A stretch of 40,828 nt of DNA from Saprospiraceae bacterium (GCA_022841745.1 JALHQW010000066.1:1-40828), one strand, 5' to 3'. Shown: positions 7,595 through 16,506, counted from the stretch's first letter. The notes: generated from the letters alone by a model not told the origin. Numbers and translations are program-made.

Positions 7595-9028
7595 ATGTCA
7601 ATCACGAATATATCAATTTCGCCATCAAGGGCAGAAATTCAGCAAGGCCAAACCACCTGCCTCGCCCTCGTTGAGCATTACCTCGAACGGATCGAGGCGA
7701 CCCGCCACCTGAACATCTACATCGAAGTTTACGAAGTGGAAGCCCGTCAGCGGGCAAGGGAACTGGATGAAAAATTCCAGCAAAACTCAGCATCGGTCGG
7801 AAAGCTGTTCGGGGCTGTCATTTCGCTGAAAGACGTGATTTGCTACGCAGGCCACGAGGTCACGGCAGGTTCCAAGATATTGAAAGGCTTCAAGTCACTG
7901 TTCAGCGCAACGGCAGTGGAGCGGCTGCTGGCCGAAGATGCCATCATCATCGGCCGGGTGAACTGCGACGAGTTTGCCATGGGCAGCACCAACGAGACCT
8001 CCTGCTACGGCCCCACCCGTAACGCCGCCGACCCCACAAAGGTGCCGGGCGGCAGCAGCGGTGCATCGGCGGTGGCGGTGCAGGCGGGCACTTGCTGGGC
8101 CTCCATCGGCAGCGACACGGGCGGTTCAGTGCGGCAGCCAGCGGCCTTCTGTGGCGTGGTGGGCTTCAAGCCGACCTATGGTCGAATATCGAGGCACGGG
8201 TTGCTGGCCTACGCCTCCAGTTTCGACCAGATTGGCATCTTGGCAAACAAGGTAGAGGATGCTGCGCTCCTGCTGGAGGTCATGGCCGGGGCGGACGAAT
8301 TCGATGCGACCTGTACTGCGGAACCCCAGTTCCGCAGCGCTACGGAACTGGGGTTCCGCAGTACAAAATCTAAAATCGCCTATTTCGATACCGCCCTCGA
8401 ACACCCCGGCATGGACGAGGGGGTGAAAAAACTCACCTTCGATTTCATCGAAAAACTGAAGGCGGATGGGCATTCCGTCGAGCCGGTCGGGTTCGAGTAC
8501 CTCGATTTCATCATTCCGGCATACTATGTGCTGACAACCGCCGAGGCTTCGAGCAACCTCAGCCGCTACGACGGTATCCGCTTCGGACACCGGACCCAAG
8601 GGGCGAGGGACATCCACGAGGTCTATAAAAAGTCGAGAACAGAGGGATTTGGGACAGAGGTAAAACGCCGTATCATGCTCGGTACTTTCGTGTTAAGTGC
8701 GGGCTATTACGATGCCTATTATGCAAAGGCGCAGCAGGTTCGGAGGCTGATTTTGGAGCGCACGGAAGAAATTTTGAAAAATTTTGACTTTATTTTAATG
8801 CCCGCTTCGCCCACCCCTGCATGGAACATTGGGGAGATGGCCGACGACCCCGTTGCGATGTACTTAGCAGACATCTTCACGGTGCAGGCAAACATGGTCG
8901 GGATGCCAGCCATCGCATTGCCAATTGGTCAGCATTCATGCGGGTTACCGGTCGGGGTGCAGCTTATGGCAGGTAGGTTTGAAGAGGCCAAATTGTTGGG
9001 CTTTTCCGCCAACTTGAAAACCGCCTGA
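7595..9028 (+). CDS. gatA: Asp-tRNA(Asn)/Glu-tRNA(Gln) amidotransferase subunit A
   Basis: The 477-residue product is the glutaminase subunit of GatCAB, which releases ammonia from glutamine to amidate mischarged tRNA. The amidase-signature triad is at the expected positions: K79 in ISLKD, S154 in PGGSSGAS and S178 in SDTGGSVRQPAAFCG. Length and both ends are normal for Bacteroidota. Residues 240-257 are encoded by a perfect 52-base palindrome placed in frame, at a surface-variable position just after GADEFDAT where relatives have an unrelated short linker; the strand KSKIAYFDTALEHPG resumes directly after it. gatB is 12.6 kb downstream on the other strand and no gatC is recognisable in the window. 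The ATG at 7595 is the only sensible start. Confidence 0.95.
   Translation: MSITNISISPSRAEIQQGQTTCLALVEHYLERIEATRHLNIYIEVYEVEARQRARELDEKFQQNSASVGKLFGAVISLKDVICYAGHEVTAGSKILKGFKSLFSATAVERLLAEDAIIIGRVNCDEFAMGSTNETSCYGPTRNAADPTKVPGGSSGASAVAVQAGTCWASIGSDTGGSVRQPAAFCGVVGFKPTYGRISRHGLLAYASSFDQIGILANKVEDAALLLEVMAGADEFDATCTAEPQFRSATELGFRSTKSKIAYFDTALEHPGMDEGVKKLTFDFIEKLKADGHSVEPVGFEYLDFIIPAYYVLTTAEASSNLSRYDGIRFGHRTQGARDIHEVYKKSRTEGFGTEVKRRIMLGTFVLSAGYYDAYYAKAQQVRRLILERTEEILKNFDFILMPASPTPAWNIGEMADDPVAMYLADIFTVQANMVGMPAIALPIGQHSCGLPVGVQLMAGRFEEAKLLGFSANLKTA
8313..8364. repeat. Perfect palindrome (22-bp arms, 8-base loop) inside gatA
   Basis: The left arm 8313-8334 and right arm 8343-8364 are exact reverse complements, with loop CAGCGCTA. 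Arms begin GTACTGCGGAACC and end GGTTCCGCAGTAC. It is read in frame without a stop. Perfect arms in a coding sequence, and sequence unlike the surrounding codons, suggest a REP-like or Rickettsia-palindromic-element-like insertion rather than ancestral gatA sequence. Confidence 0.9.
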
Positions 9029-9130
9029 AAGGGTAATTTTAATTTTGGTTTTTACCTAAAAATCGCTCTTTTTTTTGCCCCTTGTAAAGGGTCTTCCAAA
9101 GCGATGTGGAAAACTTTTAATGCATAGCTC

Positions 9131-9160
9131 TTGCACAGCCAAAACATTTGGCTACTTTTG
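9131..9160 (+). promoter_or_regulatory. Promoter of the lytic transglycosylase gene
   Basis: A -33-like TTG at 9131-9133 is followed about 19 bases later by TACTTTTG at 9153-9160, a full TAnnTTTG element followed by CGGCC. Transcription would start near 9167, giving a leader of about 168 bases before the ATG at 9335. The 306 bases between gatA and this gene hold nothing else that I can support. Confidence 0.7.
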
Positions 9161-9334
9161 CGGCCTCACACAGTCTATGGACAATCGAAAAACGGCTTAC
9201 CGATACGAACAAACTATCCTCGTTCAACATCTTGAAGAAAACTACGGAGGAGCCGGTTCTGCAACAGTTTTCAGAATAAACGCCTATTGCGCTGCTGCAC
9301 GATACCGGGATTTGTTAACGAATCAGAATAATGC

Positions 9335-10852
9335 ATGGAACCTTTTAGATTTCGCCAATTACTGGCTTTGCTGTTTATTTTTTCTTTGTCCGCTCTCCAG
9401 ACTAACGCAAATACCAGCTTTAACGCAGATGAAATAAAGTCCCGTTTCGAGACGATGAACTGCATGATAGCTCCCCGCTACACACCCGAAGTGGAGAGTT
9501 TTATCAAAAAGCACTTTGCCTATAATGGCTCCAGCGCAAGGCGCATCATGGAAAGGGCTTCTGTCTATTTTCCCATTTATGAAAAATACCTGAAGGAGCA
9601 CGACCTGCCACAGGATTTGAAATTCCTATCCATCGTGGAGTCTTCCTTAGTGCCACAAGCGGCCTCACCTGCTGGCGCAAAAGGGCTTTGGCAGTTCATG
9701 TCGGAAACGGGCAAGAACTACTGCCTAACCATTGATAAAGAGGTGGACGAGCGCCTATGTCCCTACAATGCCACCGAGGCCGCCATGCAGTACCTTGCCA
9801 AGCAGTTCCAACGCTTCGGTACTTGGGAACTGGCCTTGGCCTCCTACAACTGTGGTCCTGGCACCATCAACAACGCCATGAAAAGGGCCAGAAGCAACGA
9901 CTACTGGGCCATTTCCAAGCACCTGCCAAGGGAAACGAAAAACTTCGTTCCTGCCTTCCTCGGTGCTGCCTACATCGCCAATTTCTACCACCTGCATGGC
10001 ATTGAACCCAATTACCCCAACCTCGACATGCAGGTAACGGAAGCCATTAAAGTATATGACAAGCTTGATTTTACGACCATCGCTTCCGTCACTGGCTTGC
10101 CAGTTTTCGTCATCGAAAAATTGAATCCTGCCTTCAAAAAGGATTTTGTGCCGGACAACACCGAAGGGTACGATGTCATCGTTCCACGCCGCACTTCTGC
10201 TGCCTTGGTAGAGTACCTCGAAGCCCGCCGCCCGAATAGCCCCCGCAAAAAAGACATGCCCGAGGTTCTGCCAGCCCCCGCAGACTCATCCATTTACAAG
10301 CCAGAAGAACTTTATTTTAGGTCGGTTTACGTGGTGGCCGAAGGCGATAAAATAGGCGAGCTTGCAGAAACCTTCAATATTGCGCCCTACAACCTCAAGG
10401 TTTGGAACAAACTGACGAGCTACCAACTCAAAAAAGGGCAAGAATTGACTATCTGGTTTCCCAATGAGTTCCACCACTTCTTGCCAAAAGATGAAAAGCT
10501 GAACATTGCACCCGTTGCGGCTCATGGCGTCAATTCCAAGGTGGCGGAAGTAGTGGTCGAGGAAGTGTTTGAAAGGGACAACCTCCCCTTGCCAAGTGAA
10601 ATGCCGACCATTCAAACGGCATCGAAGCTGCAATCCATCCACACGCCCAGCCTGAAAGTTGCGATAGCGCCACCAGCTACTGTTGCAGCACCGAAAGCGA
10701 AGGAGAACAAGGTGGAGAAAATCATTGCACCGCTGAAGGACATCAAAATCCAGTTGCCGAAGCTAAAGGAAAAACAGCCAAAGCAACCGAAACCTGCTCC
10801 GGTCAAACCTGGGAAAAAATATATTGAGACGAGTGGCCACGGGCTGCTCTGA
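9335..10852 (+). CDS. MltD-like membrane-bound lytic murein transglycosylase with LysM
   Basis: The 505-residue exported protein cleaves the glycan strands of peptidoglycan to 1,6-anhydro products. A signal peptide (1-25) precedes an SLT goose-lysozyme-like domain (about 75-215), with catalytic E102 in SIVESSL and the family signatures GLWQFM (117-122) and LASYNCGPG (168-176). A divergent LysM wall-binding module lies at about 330-376 (YVVAEGDKIGELAETFNIAP). The C-terminal 100 residues are a Pro/Lys/Ala-rich tail, probably disordered. Starting at 9335 puts the signal sequence right at the N-terminus. It has its own promoter upstream and a strong terminator downstream, so it is probably monocistronic. 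Confidence 0.92.
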   Translation: MEPFRFRQLLALLFIFSLSALQTNANTSFNADEIKSRFETMNCMIAPRYTPEVESFIKKHFAYNGSSARRIMERASVYFPIYEKYLKEHDLPQDLKFLSIVESSLVPQAASPAGAKGLWQFMSETGKNYCLTIDKEVDERLCPYNATEAAMQYLAKQFQRFGTWELALASYNCGPGTINNAMKRARSNDYWAISKHLPRETKNFVPAFLGAAYIANFYHLHGIEPNYPNLDMQVTEAIKVYDKLDFTTIASVTGLPVFVIEKLNPAFKKDFVPDNTEGYDVIVPRRTSAALVEYLEARRPNSPRKKDMPEVLPAPADSSIYKPEELYFRSVYVVAEGDKIGELAETFNIAPYNLKVWNKLTSYQLKKGQELTIWFPNEFHHFLPKDEKLNIAPVAAHGVNSKVAEVVVEEVFERDNLPLPSEMPTIQTASKLQSIHTPSLKVAIAPPATVAAPKAKENKVEKIIAPLKDIKIQLPKLKEKQPKQPKPAPVKPGKKYIETSGHGLL

Positions 10853-10869
10853 TTTGCCATAAAATGCAT

Positions 10870-10907
10870 AAACAAGGGCTTCCAGCGATTACTGGAAGCC
10901 CTTGTTT
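10870..10907 (+). terminator. Strong stem-loop terminator after the transglycosylase
   Basis: Arms 10870-10885 and 10892-10907 are perfectly complementary over 16 bases with a 6-base loop (CGATTA); the right arm ends CCCTTGTTT followed by ATTTC. It lies 18 bases after the stop codon. Confidence 0.85.
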
Positions 10908-10968
10908 ATTTCGGCAATCCCTACCCGCCATCCAATGAAAACCCATTGCTTTGCAAAAAAAATCTACC

Positions 10969-11610
10969 ATGCCAGCCACCATTGCCATATTCACCTTCAA
11001 CCCCTTTCAAGAGAACACCTACCTCGTTTTCGATGAAACAAAAGAATGCGCCATCATAGACCCTGGCTGCTTTGAGGCGCATGAGCGCATCGAATTGGAC
11101 AAGTTCATCCAAGACAATGAGCTGAAACCCGTTCGGCTTATCAACACCCATTGCCATTTAGACCATGTTTTCGGCAATGCTTTCGTCAGTCGTACCTGGG
11201 AACTGGAATTAGAGATACACAAGGGCGAGCTACCCGTGCTGGAGGCCGTGCCGCAGATTGCGAAATTTTACGGAATGCCATCGGGCGAGCTTTCGCCAGC
11301 CCCCGGCAGGTTCATCGAAGAAGGGGAAATAATTGCCTTCGGCAATACCAAGATGGAAGCAATTTTGACGCCAGGCCACTCACCGGCCAGCCTGTCTTTT
11401 TTCATTCGTGAAGGCGGACTGCTCATTGCTGGGGATGTGCTGTTCAGGGAGGGTATTGGCCGTACCGACCTGCCCGGCGGCGACTACGATACGCTTATTG
11501 CCAGCATCAATGACAAGCTGTTGCCCTTGGGCGATGACGTGAAGGTGTTCCCCGGCCACGGCCCCTCCACCACGATTGGGCACGAGCGGCGGCACAATCC
11601 GTTCCTCTGA
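10969..11610 (+). CDS. Metallo-beta-lactamase-fold hydrolase (glyoxalase II/YcbL-like)
   Basis: The 213-residue product has the complete zinc-binding set: H61-C-H63-L-D65-H66, H137 in TPGHSPAS, D156 in IAGDVLF and H197 in FPGHGP. The compact size, without the C-terminal helical domain of GloB, fits the YcbL-type group that hydrolyses S-lactoylglutathione-like or other thioesters; the substrate is not established. The ATG at 10969 (MPATIAIFTFNPFQENTYL) is preferred over an in-frame TTG at 10951. The stop is only two bases from the stop of the convergent T9SS gene. Confidence 0.88.
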   Translation: MPATIAIFTFNPFQENTYLVFDETKECAIIDPGCFEAHERIELDKFIQDNELKPVRLINTHCHLDHVFGNAFVSRTWELELEIHKGELPVLEAVPQIAKFYGMPSGELSPAPGRFIEEGEIIAFGNTKMEAILTPGHSPASLSFFIREGGLLIAGDVLFREGIGRTDLPGGDYDTLIASINDKLLPLGDDVKVFPGHGPSTTIGHERRHNPFL

Positions 11611-11612
11611 GC

Positions 11613-14372
11613 CTACCGCACTATCATCACATCTCCTTCAAAAAGGATGACCGCCCCGTCTAAAAACTCCACCTGCGCCAGATAGGCAAAGATGCCGGGG
11701 TTCATCAACTTGCCTCGGAAGAAGCCGTCCCAGCCCATTGTTTCATCACCAAACTTGATATCGGTGCCGTTAAAGACATTGTCGCCCCAGCGGTCAAAAA
11801 TCTTCAGCGCCTTGATGGACGTGGCCGCCCTGCCGCCATAGCCTGTGAAGTAATCGTTGATGCCGTCGCCGTTGGGCGAGAAGGCATTGGGGAAATAGAC
11901 GGGCCTCACGAGGTTGACGAAGATGGTCACGGAGTCAACGCCCGTGCAGCCGTTTTCGTCAATGGCATTGAGGTAAAAAGTAGTCGTTCTGTAAGGGAAG
12001 GCCGTAGGATTGAGGCAGTCCGCACAATCGAGCAAGGGCGCTCCGGATGGCGTCCATGTGAGCGTCACGGGCAGGTTAGTGGGCGTCACGATGGCGTTGA
12101 TGTCAGCCGTATAGCCAAGGTCAATGGTTTGGTCGTTGCCAGCCTCTACAATGATTTGCAGAGGTTGATTGATGGTGGCGGGCAAGGTAACGGTACAGCC
12201 CCTGCTGTCTTGAACGACCACATCGTAGGTGCCTGCGGCAAGGTTTGTGAAAGACGAATCTTCTTGAAAATCGGTGCCATCCAAGCTATACTCATAAGGC
12301 GTTGTGCCGCCAGCGGCTGAGATGTTGATAACGCCAGTTTCATCGCCAAAGCAAATCACGTCCTCGGCCTCAAGGGTCATGGTGAGCAGGGGCGGCTCAA
12401 TGATGGTTGTCGTAGCAACAGCTGTGCAGCCATTTTCATCGGTGACGGTAACTTCGTAGGTGCCAGCCACGAGGTTTTCGATGCCGGGGGTAGTGGCCCC
12501 ATTATCCCATAGGTAAGTATAGCCGCCTGCCCCACCGCTGGGAGAAGCCATTGCCGAGCCATCATTTTCGCCAAAACAACTGATGTTGACGGAACTGATA
12601 TTGGGTTCCAGCACTGGGAAGTCCAACACCTCGATGATGAAATTGCCGGGGCAGCCCTGGCCGTCCACCACCTGCACATTGTAGGTGCCTGCGGGGATGC
12701 CGCTGAGGGTATTGCTGGACTGCGGCCCGTTGCCGAAGTCGAAGGTGACGGGCGGGTTGGAGACCTGGATGGTGATGGAGATGCTGCCGTCCGAGTCGCC
12801 GTTGCAGGTGGGTGGTACAACGGGGTCAACATTGGCCGCAAGGCTAAGCCCTTCTTCTACTTCAAAATCAAAAGTCTGGGTGCAGCCATCGGCTGTTTGC
12901 ACCGTGACCTCGTAATTGCCTGCCACCAAGTCAACAATGGAAGTATCAGTAGTGAAAACGCCGGTGCCAGTCCAGTCATAGCCGTAGGGTTGCCCGGCGC
13001 CAGTTGGCAATAGAATGACCGCTCCCGTATTGGCCGAAGGGCCACAATAATCCAAGAGCAGCGTGGGGTCAACCTCTGGCAGTGGAAGTATGGTGATGTT
13101 TTCGACGCTGGTCACTTGGCAGCCATCCTCGTTGGTAATGGTAAGTGCTGCTGAGACCGTGCCGGGGATGTTGTAGGTGACGGTATGCGGCCCTTTGCCA
13201 TTGGCGGTGGCAGGGCTTGCACCCACCCCAAAGTTCCAGTTCCAGTCGGTGATGGCGTCAATGGAACTAGAGGCATCGGTGAAGGTAACCTGGGTGCTTG
13301 CGCAAACGAGCGTAGGAGCCAGGGTGAAGTCGGCAGTTGGGCCTTGGAAGGTGCTGGTTCCGCCGAAATCAATGGAGAAACCACTGCCCGATTCACTGAA
13401 ATTGTTGATGACGAGGGCATAGCTTTTGCCTGCCACCATGTCAATGGCCGCTACAAAATTGTTCTGGCCAACGGAACAGCCGGGCGCTTCAGAGATGTCG
13501 GATTCATCGAGGCTGAGGCCGGTAGCCCCTGAGCATTGTTGCCAATCCGAGAAAGGCTGTCCCACGTTCTCACCTGCTGCTTCGCAACGGAGAAGCTCCT
13601 TGTTGTCACAATCGTCTATACCACCGGGCAGTTCATAAACCGCAAAGTCGATATCGTCGACAGCGTTGTTGGGAGTAATGGTAAACGTGAAAGTGCCCGA
13701 CTCTTTGCAGGTCCAGCGGTACCAAGAGCTTGCGATTTCAGCATTGATGCAAGCCGAAGGGTCCACTTCATTGGGGTTGCTACCTTCTCCAATGGCCTGT
13801 TCCACGCTGAAGGAAGATTTGTCGCAGAGGATGACGGCAGAGGAGCAGTCGCTGCTAAGCTCTGGGATGGCGTTGTAGTTGTTGAGGCAAAGCTTGAACG
13901 TGCCCGTATTGCCGCTGCGTGCAGCCACCCGAAGGTAGTACGTCTGCCCAATGGTGAGCGGCCCGGCGAAGGTCTCCGCTACGTTGAGGTTAAAGGCGTC
14001 CGATATGCACTGAACCTCGGTTAGTGCGGTGCAATTGCCGGAATAGACGACCACCTCGGGGTCCTCCAAGGTGCCACCGGGCGGTACATTGCCACCTGTA
14101 GCACCCACCACCCTGACGTTCAAGGTATTGGCCTGGGCCACGAACGAAAACCAGATGTCGTTGTGGGTCTGGTTGCTGGGAAAGCACCCGGGCAGTATGA
14201 CGTTGCTTTGCGTTGCCCCGGCATTGGAATAGGCTTCGTTGGCCGAGCACCAGTTGCTAAGACTTGTAAGATTGATGGCGTTGGCACATTCATTATTGGC
14301 TGGTTGGGCAAACAGGGTCGTTGCACCAAGGGTGAAAGCCAATAAAATACAATGGGTCAAGTGTTGTTTCAT
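11613..14372 (-). CDS. Large secreted protein with PKD, SprB-like repeats and gliding-motility C-terminal domain
   Basis: The 919-residue product has a signal peptide (1-22), two N-terminal beta-sandwich regions with paired cysteines (about 24-165 and 175-340), a PKD domain (about 344-429), three to four SprB-like repeats (about 500-736; each has a C-x-G-x2-D-G-x-I/A start and a G-x-Y-x-V-x-V-x-D-x-x-G-C end), and a CHU_C/gliding-motility C-terminal domain (about 825-919) opening YFPNAFSPNGDGINDYF and ending in VMIVR. The last domain is the known signal for export and surface attachment by the type IX secretion system. The role is probably adhesin-like. A TACTTTTG promoter lies 84-91 bases upstream of the ATG. 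Confidence 0.9.
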   Translation of the reverse strand: MKQHLTHCILLAFTLGATTLFAQPANNECANAINLTSLSNWCSANEAYSNAGATQSNVILPGCFPSNQTHNDIWFSFVAQANTLNVRVVGATGGNVPPGGTLEDPEVVVYSGNCTALTEVQCISDAFNLNVAETFAGPLTIGQTYYLRVAARSGNTGTFKLCLNNYNAIPELSSDCSSAVILCDKSSFSVEQAIGEGSNPNEVDPSACINAEIASSWYRWTCKESGTFTFTITPNNAVDDIDFAVYELPGGIDDCDNKELLRCEAAGENVGQPFSDWQQCSGATGLSLDESDISEAPGCSVGQNNFVAAIDMVAGKSYALVINNFSESGSGFSIDFGGTSTFQGPTADFTLAPTLVCASTQVTFTDASSSIDAITDWNWNFGVGASPATANGKGPHTVTYNIPGTVSAALTITNEDGCQVTSVENITILPLPEVDPTLLLDYCGPSANTGAVILLPTGAGQPYGYDWTGTGVFTTDTSIVDLVAGNYEVTVQTADGCTQTFDFEVEEGLSLAANVDPVVPPTCNGDSDGSISITIQVSNPPVTFDFGNGPQSSNTLSGIPAGTYNVQVVDGQGCPGNFIIEVLDFPVLEPNISSVNISCFGENDGSAMASPSGGAGGYTYLWDNGATTPGIENLVAGTYEVTVTDENGCTAVATTTIIEPPLLTMTLEAEDVICFGDETGVINISAAGGTTPYEYSLDGTDFQEDSSFTNLAAGTYDVVVQDSRGCTVTLPATINQPLQIIVEAGNDQTIDLGYTADINAIVTPTNLPVTLTWTPSGAPLLDCADCLNPTAFPYRTTTFYLNAIDENGCTGVDSVTIFVNLVRPVYFPNAFSPNGDGINDYFTGYGGRAATSIKALKIFDRWGDNVFNGTDIKFGDETMGWDGFFRGKLMNPGIFAYLAQVEFLDGAVILFEGDVMIVR

Positions 14373-14455
14373 GACAGGTTGTTGTGCAGGTTGAAGAGGG
14401 TTGATATTGTTGATAAGGGTTGATGATTTGTTTGCGAGAACGCAGCCTTGCCCTG

Positions 14456-14463
14456 CAAAAGTA
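14456..14463 (-). promoter_or_regulatory. Leftward promoter -7 element (TACTTTTG) of the T9SS gene
   Basis: The plus strand reads CAAAAGTA, so the minus strand has TACTTTTG. It lies 84 bases upstream of the start at 14372. The -33 region is not clear. Confidence 0.5.
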
Positions 14464-14523
14464 CGCCATCAATGGCAGAAGTCCGTTACAGTTGCGTTAA
14501 GATGGCCAATAGCCGATAAACCA

Positions 14524-14556
14524 TTTGACCATGAAACCATGAAAATATTACTTTTG
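14524..14556 (+). promoter_or_regulatory. pssA promoter (TTTG and TACTTTTG)
   Basis: TTTG at 14524-14527 and TACTTTTG at 14549-14556 are spaced by 21 bases and followed by CCCC, close to the ideal -33/-7 arrangement. The leader to the pssA ATG is about 50 bases. Confidence 0.7.
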
Positions 14557-14612
14557 CCCCTTATGATGACGCCTAAGCCAGCCCTTGGGGTTGGGCTTTA
14601 ACCTATGATGGC

Positions 14613-15332
14613 ATGAAAAAGAACATACCGAATTTTATCACCTTGTTGAACCTGTTCTTTGGCTGCTGTGCCATTGCCAGCGTACTGTATGGGCAGTTTG
14701 TGCAGGCGTTTTGGTTCAGCTTTGCCAGTGGCGTGGCCGATTACTTGGACGGTGCCTGCGCCCGCATGCTCAAGGTGAAGTCGCCCCTTGGCCAGCAACT
14801 TGACTCCCTTGCCGATATGGTTTCGTTCGGCGTGGCACCTGGTGCCGTCATTTACATGCTTTTGGTGAAAGGGCTTGCTGGTAGCGATGTGCTCCCCATT
14901 CAACTTACCCTCGCCGCTTCGCCCGCTTTTCTTATTACACTCTTCGCTGCCATCCGACTTGCCAACTTCAATATTGACACCCGCCAGACTGAAAACTTCA
15001 TTGGGATGCCGACGCCATCCTGCGCCATTTACACCGTTGGCCTGCTGCTCGTCTATCATTTCGACTCGTTCGGTTTCGCCAAATTGGTGTCCAACCCTGT
15101 CTTCCTTTACCTAAACATTCCCGTGCTTTGTTGGTTGATGGTGGCCGGGCTTCCCATGTTCAGCCTTAAATTCAAAAACCTCGCTTGGGAGGGCAACGAG
15201 ATTCGGTTTATATTTGCCGCCTTCGCCGTGGGAGCCTTGGTTTTGCTCAGGGAAGCTGCTTTCCCTATCATCATCATCGGCCACGTGCTTTTTTCATTGT
15301 TCAACCACCTGAAAGTTAGCAGGAACGTATAA
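14613..15332 (+). CDS. pssA: CDP-diacylglycerol--serine O-phosphatidyltransferase
   Basis: The 239-residue membrane enzyme makes phosphatidylserine, the precursor of phosphatidylethanolamine. The CDP-alcohol phosphotransferase signature D-G-x2-A-R-x8-G-x3-D-x3-D is intact in DYLDGACARMLKVKSPLGQQ followed by LDSLAD (about residues 44-70). About seven hydrophobic segments follow. Length is typical of the Bacteroidota type. The ATG at 14613 follows a clear promoter. purS and rsmI follow on the same strand with gaps of 87 and 71 bases made of repeats, so they may be co-transcribed. Confidence 0.94.
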   Translation: MKKNIPNFITLLNLFFGCCAIASVLYGQFVQAFWFSFASGVADYLDGACARMLKVKSPLGQQLDSLADMVSFGVAPGAVIYMLLVKGLAGSDVLPIQLTLAASPAFLITLFAAIRLANFNIDTRQTENFIGMPTPSCAIYTVGLLLVYHFDSFGFAKLVSNPVFLYLNIPVLCWLMVAGLPMFSLKFKNLAWEGNEIRFIFAAFAVGALVLLREAAFPIIIIGHVLFSLFNHLKVSRNV

Positions 15333-15337
15333 AAATA

Positions 15338-15413
15338 GATACTGGATACTTGATACTGGATATTGCCGGGCGTTGCGCCAGCATCCAGCACCAAGCATCC
15401 AGCATCCAGCATC
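15338..15413. repeat. Word-type hairpin between pssA and purS
   Basis: Tandem copies of GATACTGGATACTT (15338-15366) face an inverted run of GCATCCAGCACCAAGC-type words (15381-15413). Over 24 aligned positions, the arms differ only by A versus G, so one strand's RNA would pair by G-U wobble while the other has A-C mismatches. The loop is about 14 bases (CGGGCGTTGCGCCA). Confidence 0.75.
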
Positions 15414-15419
15414 ACTACC

Positions 15420-15671
15420 ATGAAATTCACAGCAGAAATAGACATCATGCCCCACAAAGAACTGCTCGATCCACAGGGCAAGGCCGTTCAGCACAGCATG
15501 GGCAACCTCCACATCTCTGGCGTACACGACGTGCGCATTGGCAAGCACATCCGCATGGATGTTGAGGCCGATACCAAAGAAGAAGCCACCGCCAAAGTGG
15601 ACGAAGCCTGCAAGAAGCTGCTTGCCAACCTTATTATGGAGACGTATCACTTCACTTTGCACGAGAATTAA
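15420..15671 (+). CDS. purS: Phosphoribosylformylglycinamidine synthase subunit PurS
   Basis: The 83-residue product matches the small PurS subunit: MKFTAEIDIMPHKELLDPQG, then the helix-strand pattern GISGVHDVRIGKHI-like segment and the C-terminal ACKKLLANLIMETYHF. PurS bridges PurQ and PurL in the fourth step of purine synthesis. PurQ and PurL are not in the window. The frame is open upstream to 15363, but that part is repeat-encoded; the ATG at 15420 is the right start. The gene is normal in length. Confidence 0.9.
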   Translation: MKFTAEIDIMPHKELLDPQGKAVQHSMGNLHISGVHDVRIGKHIRMDVEADTKEEATAKVDEACKKLLANLIMETYHFTLHEN

Positions 15672-15742
15672 GGATTGAAGGATTGAATGGGCAAACGGCC
15701 GCTTCCTTCAACCCTTCAACCCTTCAACTCTCCAATCCTTCC
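15670..15742. repeat. GGATTGAA / TTCAACCC word hairpin between purS and rsmI
   Basis: Two GGATTGAA words (15670-15687) after the purS stop face four TTCAACCC/TCCAATCC words (15706-15740) that end two bases before the rsmI ATG. The arms can pair imperfectly. The same word family occurs at 5432-5501, 5603-5644, 26861-26911 and 34646-34681. Confidence 0.75.
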
Positions 15743-16411
15743 ATGCTTTACCTCATCCCCACGCCCATCGGCAACTTGGAGGACATCACCCTCCGCAGCA
15801 TCCGCATCCTGAAAGAGGTGGACAGGGTTTGGGCGGAGGATACCCGCGTGACCAAGCGGCTGCTCGACCATTTTGAGATAAAGACCCCGGTTTCGGCCTT
15901 TCATGCCTTCAACGAGCATGCCGTTACGACCAATATCGTGCAGCAGCTAAAGACAGGTGCCACCTTTGCACTTGCCTCCGATGCAGGTACGCCCGGCATT
16001 TCCGACCCTGGGTTCCTGCTCGTGCGGGAGTGCGTGCGGCAGGGCGTACGGGTAGAGTGCCTGCCCGGCCCGACAGCTTTTGTGCCGGCTCTTGCTGCCA
16101 GTGGCCTGCCCTGTGACAAGTTTTTTTTCGAGGGCTTTTTGCCCCATAAAAAAGGTCGCCAGACCCGCCTGAAATACCTCGCCACTTTGCCCTGTACCTT
16201 CATCCTGTACGAATCGCCTAACCGGCTCGTCAAATGCCTGGAGCAACTGTCCGAGTTTTGCAGCCCCGAACGACAAGCCTGCGTGGCCAGGGAACTGACG
16301 AAAATCCACGAAGAACTGCGCACGGATACGCTGGCCGAACTCTTGGCGTTTTACAAGGAGAAAAACGTGAAAGGGGAAATAGTGGTGGTGGTGGCGGGGA
16401 CTGGTGAATAA
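15743..16411 (+). CDS. rsmI: 16S rRNA (cytidine(1402)-2'-O)-methyltransferase
   Basis: The 222-residue SAM-dependent tetrapyrrole-methylase-fold enzyme opens with the diagnostic LYLIPTPIGNLEDITLRSIR, followed by VWAEDTRVTKRLLDHF and PGPTAFVPALAASGLP, and the SPNRLVKCLEQL helix. It methylates the 2'-OH of C1402 in the decoding centre. The family's additional C-terminal domain is absent, as in other Bacteroidota forms of about 220 residues. The ATG at 15743 gives the canonical start; the extension to 15683 is made of repeat words. Confidence 0.95.
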   Translation: MLYLIPTPIGNLEDITLRSIRILKEVDRVWAEDTRVTKRLLDHFEIKTPVSAFHAFNEHAVTTNIVQQLKTGATFALASDAGTPGISDPGFLLVRECVRQGVRVECLPGPTAFVPALAASGLPCDKFFFEGFLPHKKGRQTRLKYLATLPCTFILYESPNRLVKCLEQLSEFCSPERQACVARELTKIHEELRTDTLAELLAFYKEKNVKGEIVVVVAGTGE

Positions 16412-16506
16412 CATTTGCAGTTCGACAGTGGGCAGTGTGCTGTCAGTGCGCAGTTCAGAAGCCTAATAGTTGGCATGTGGTCTTAACTCAAAAGGGTAAA
16501 ATCGAA

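Noticed and set aside
9177-9437. Small open frame ahead of the lytic transglycosylase
   Set aside because: It overlaps the signal-peptide coding region in another frame, has no protein-like pattern and lies in the expected 5' leader.
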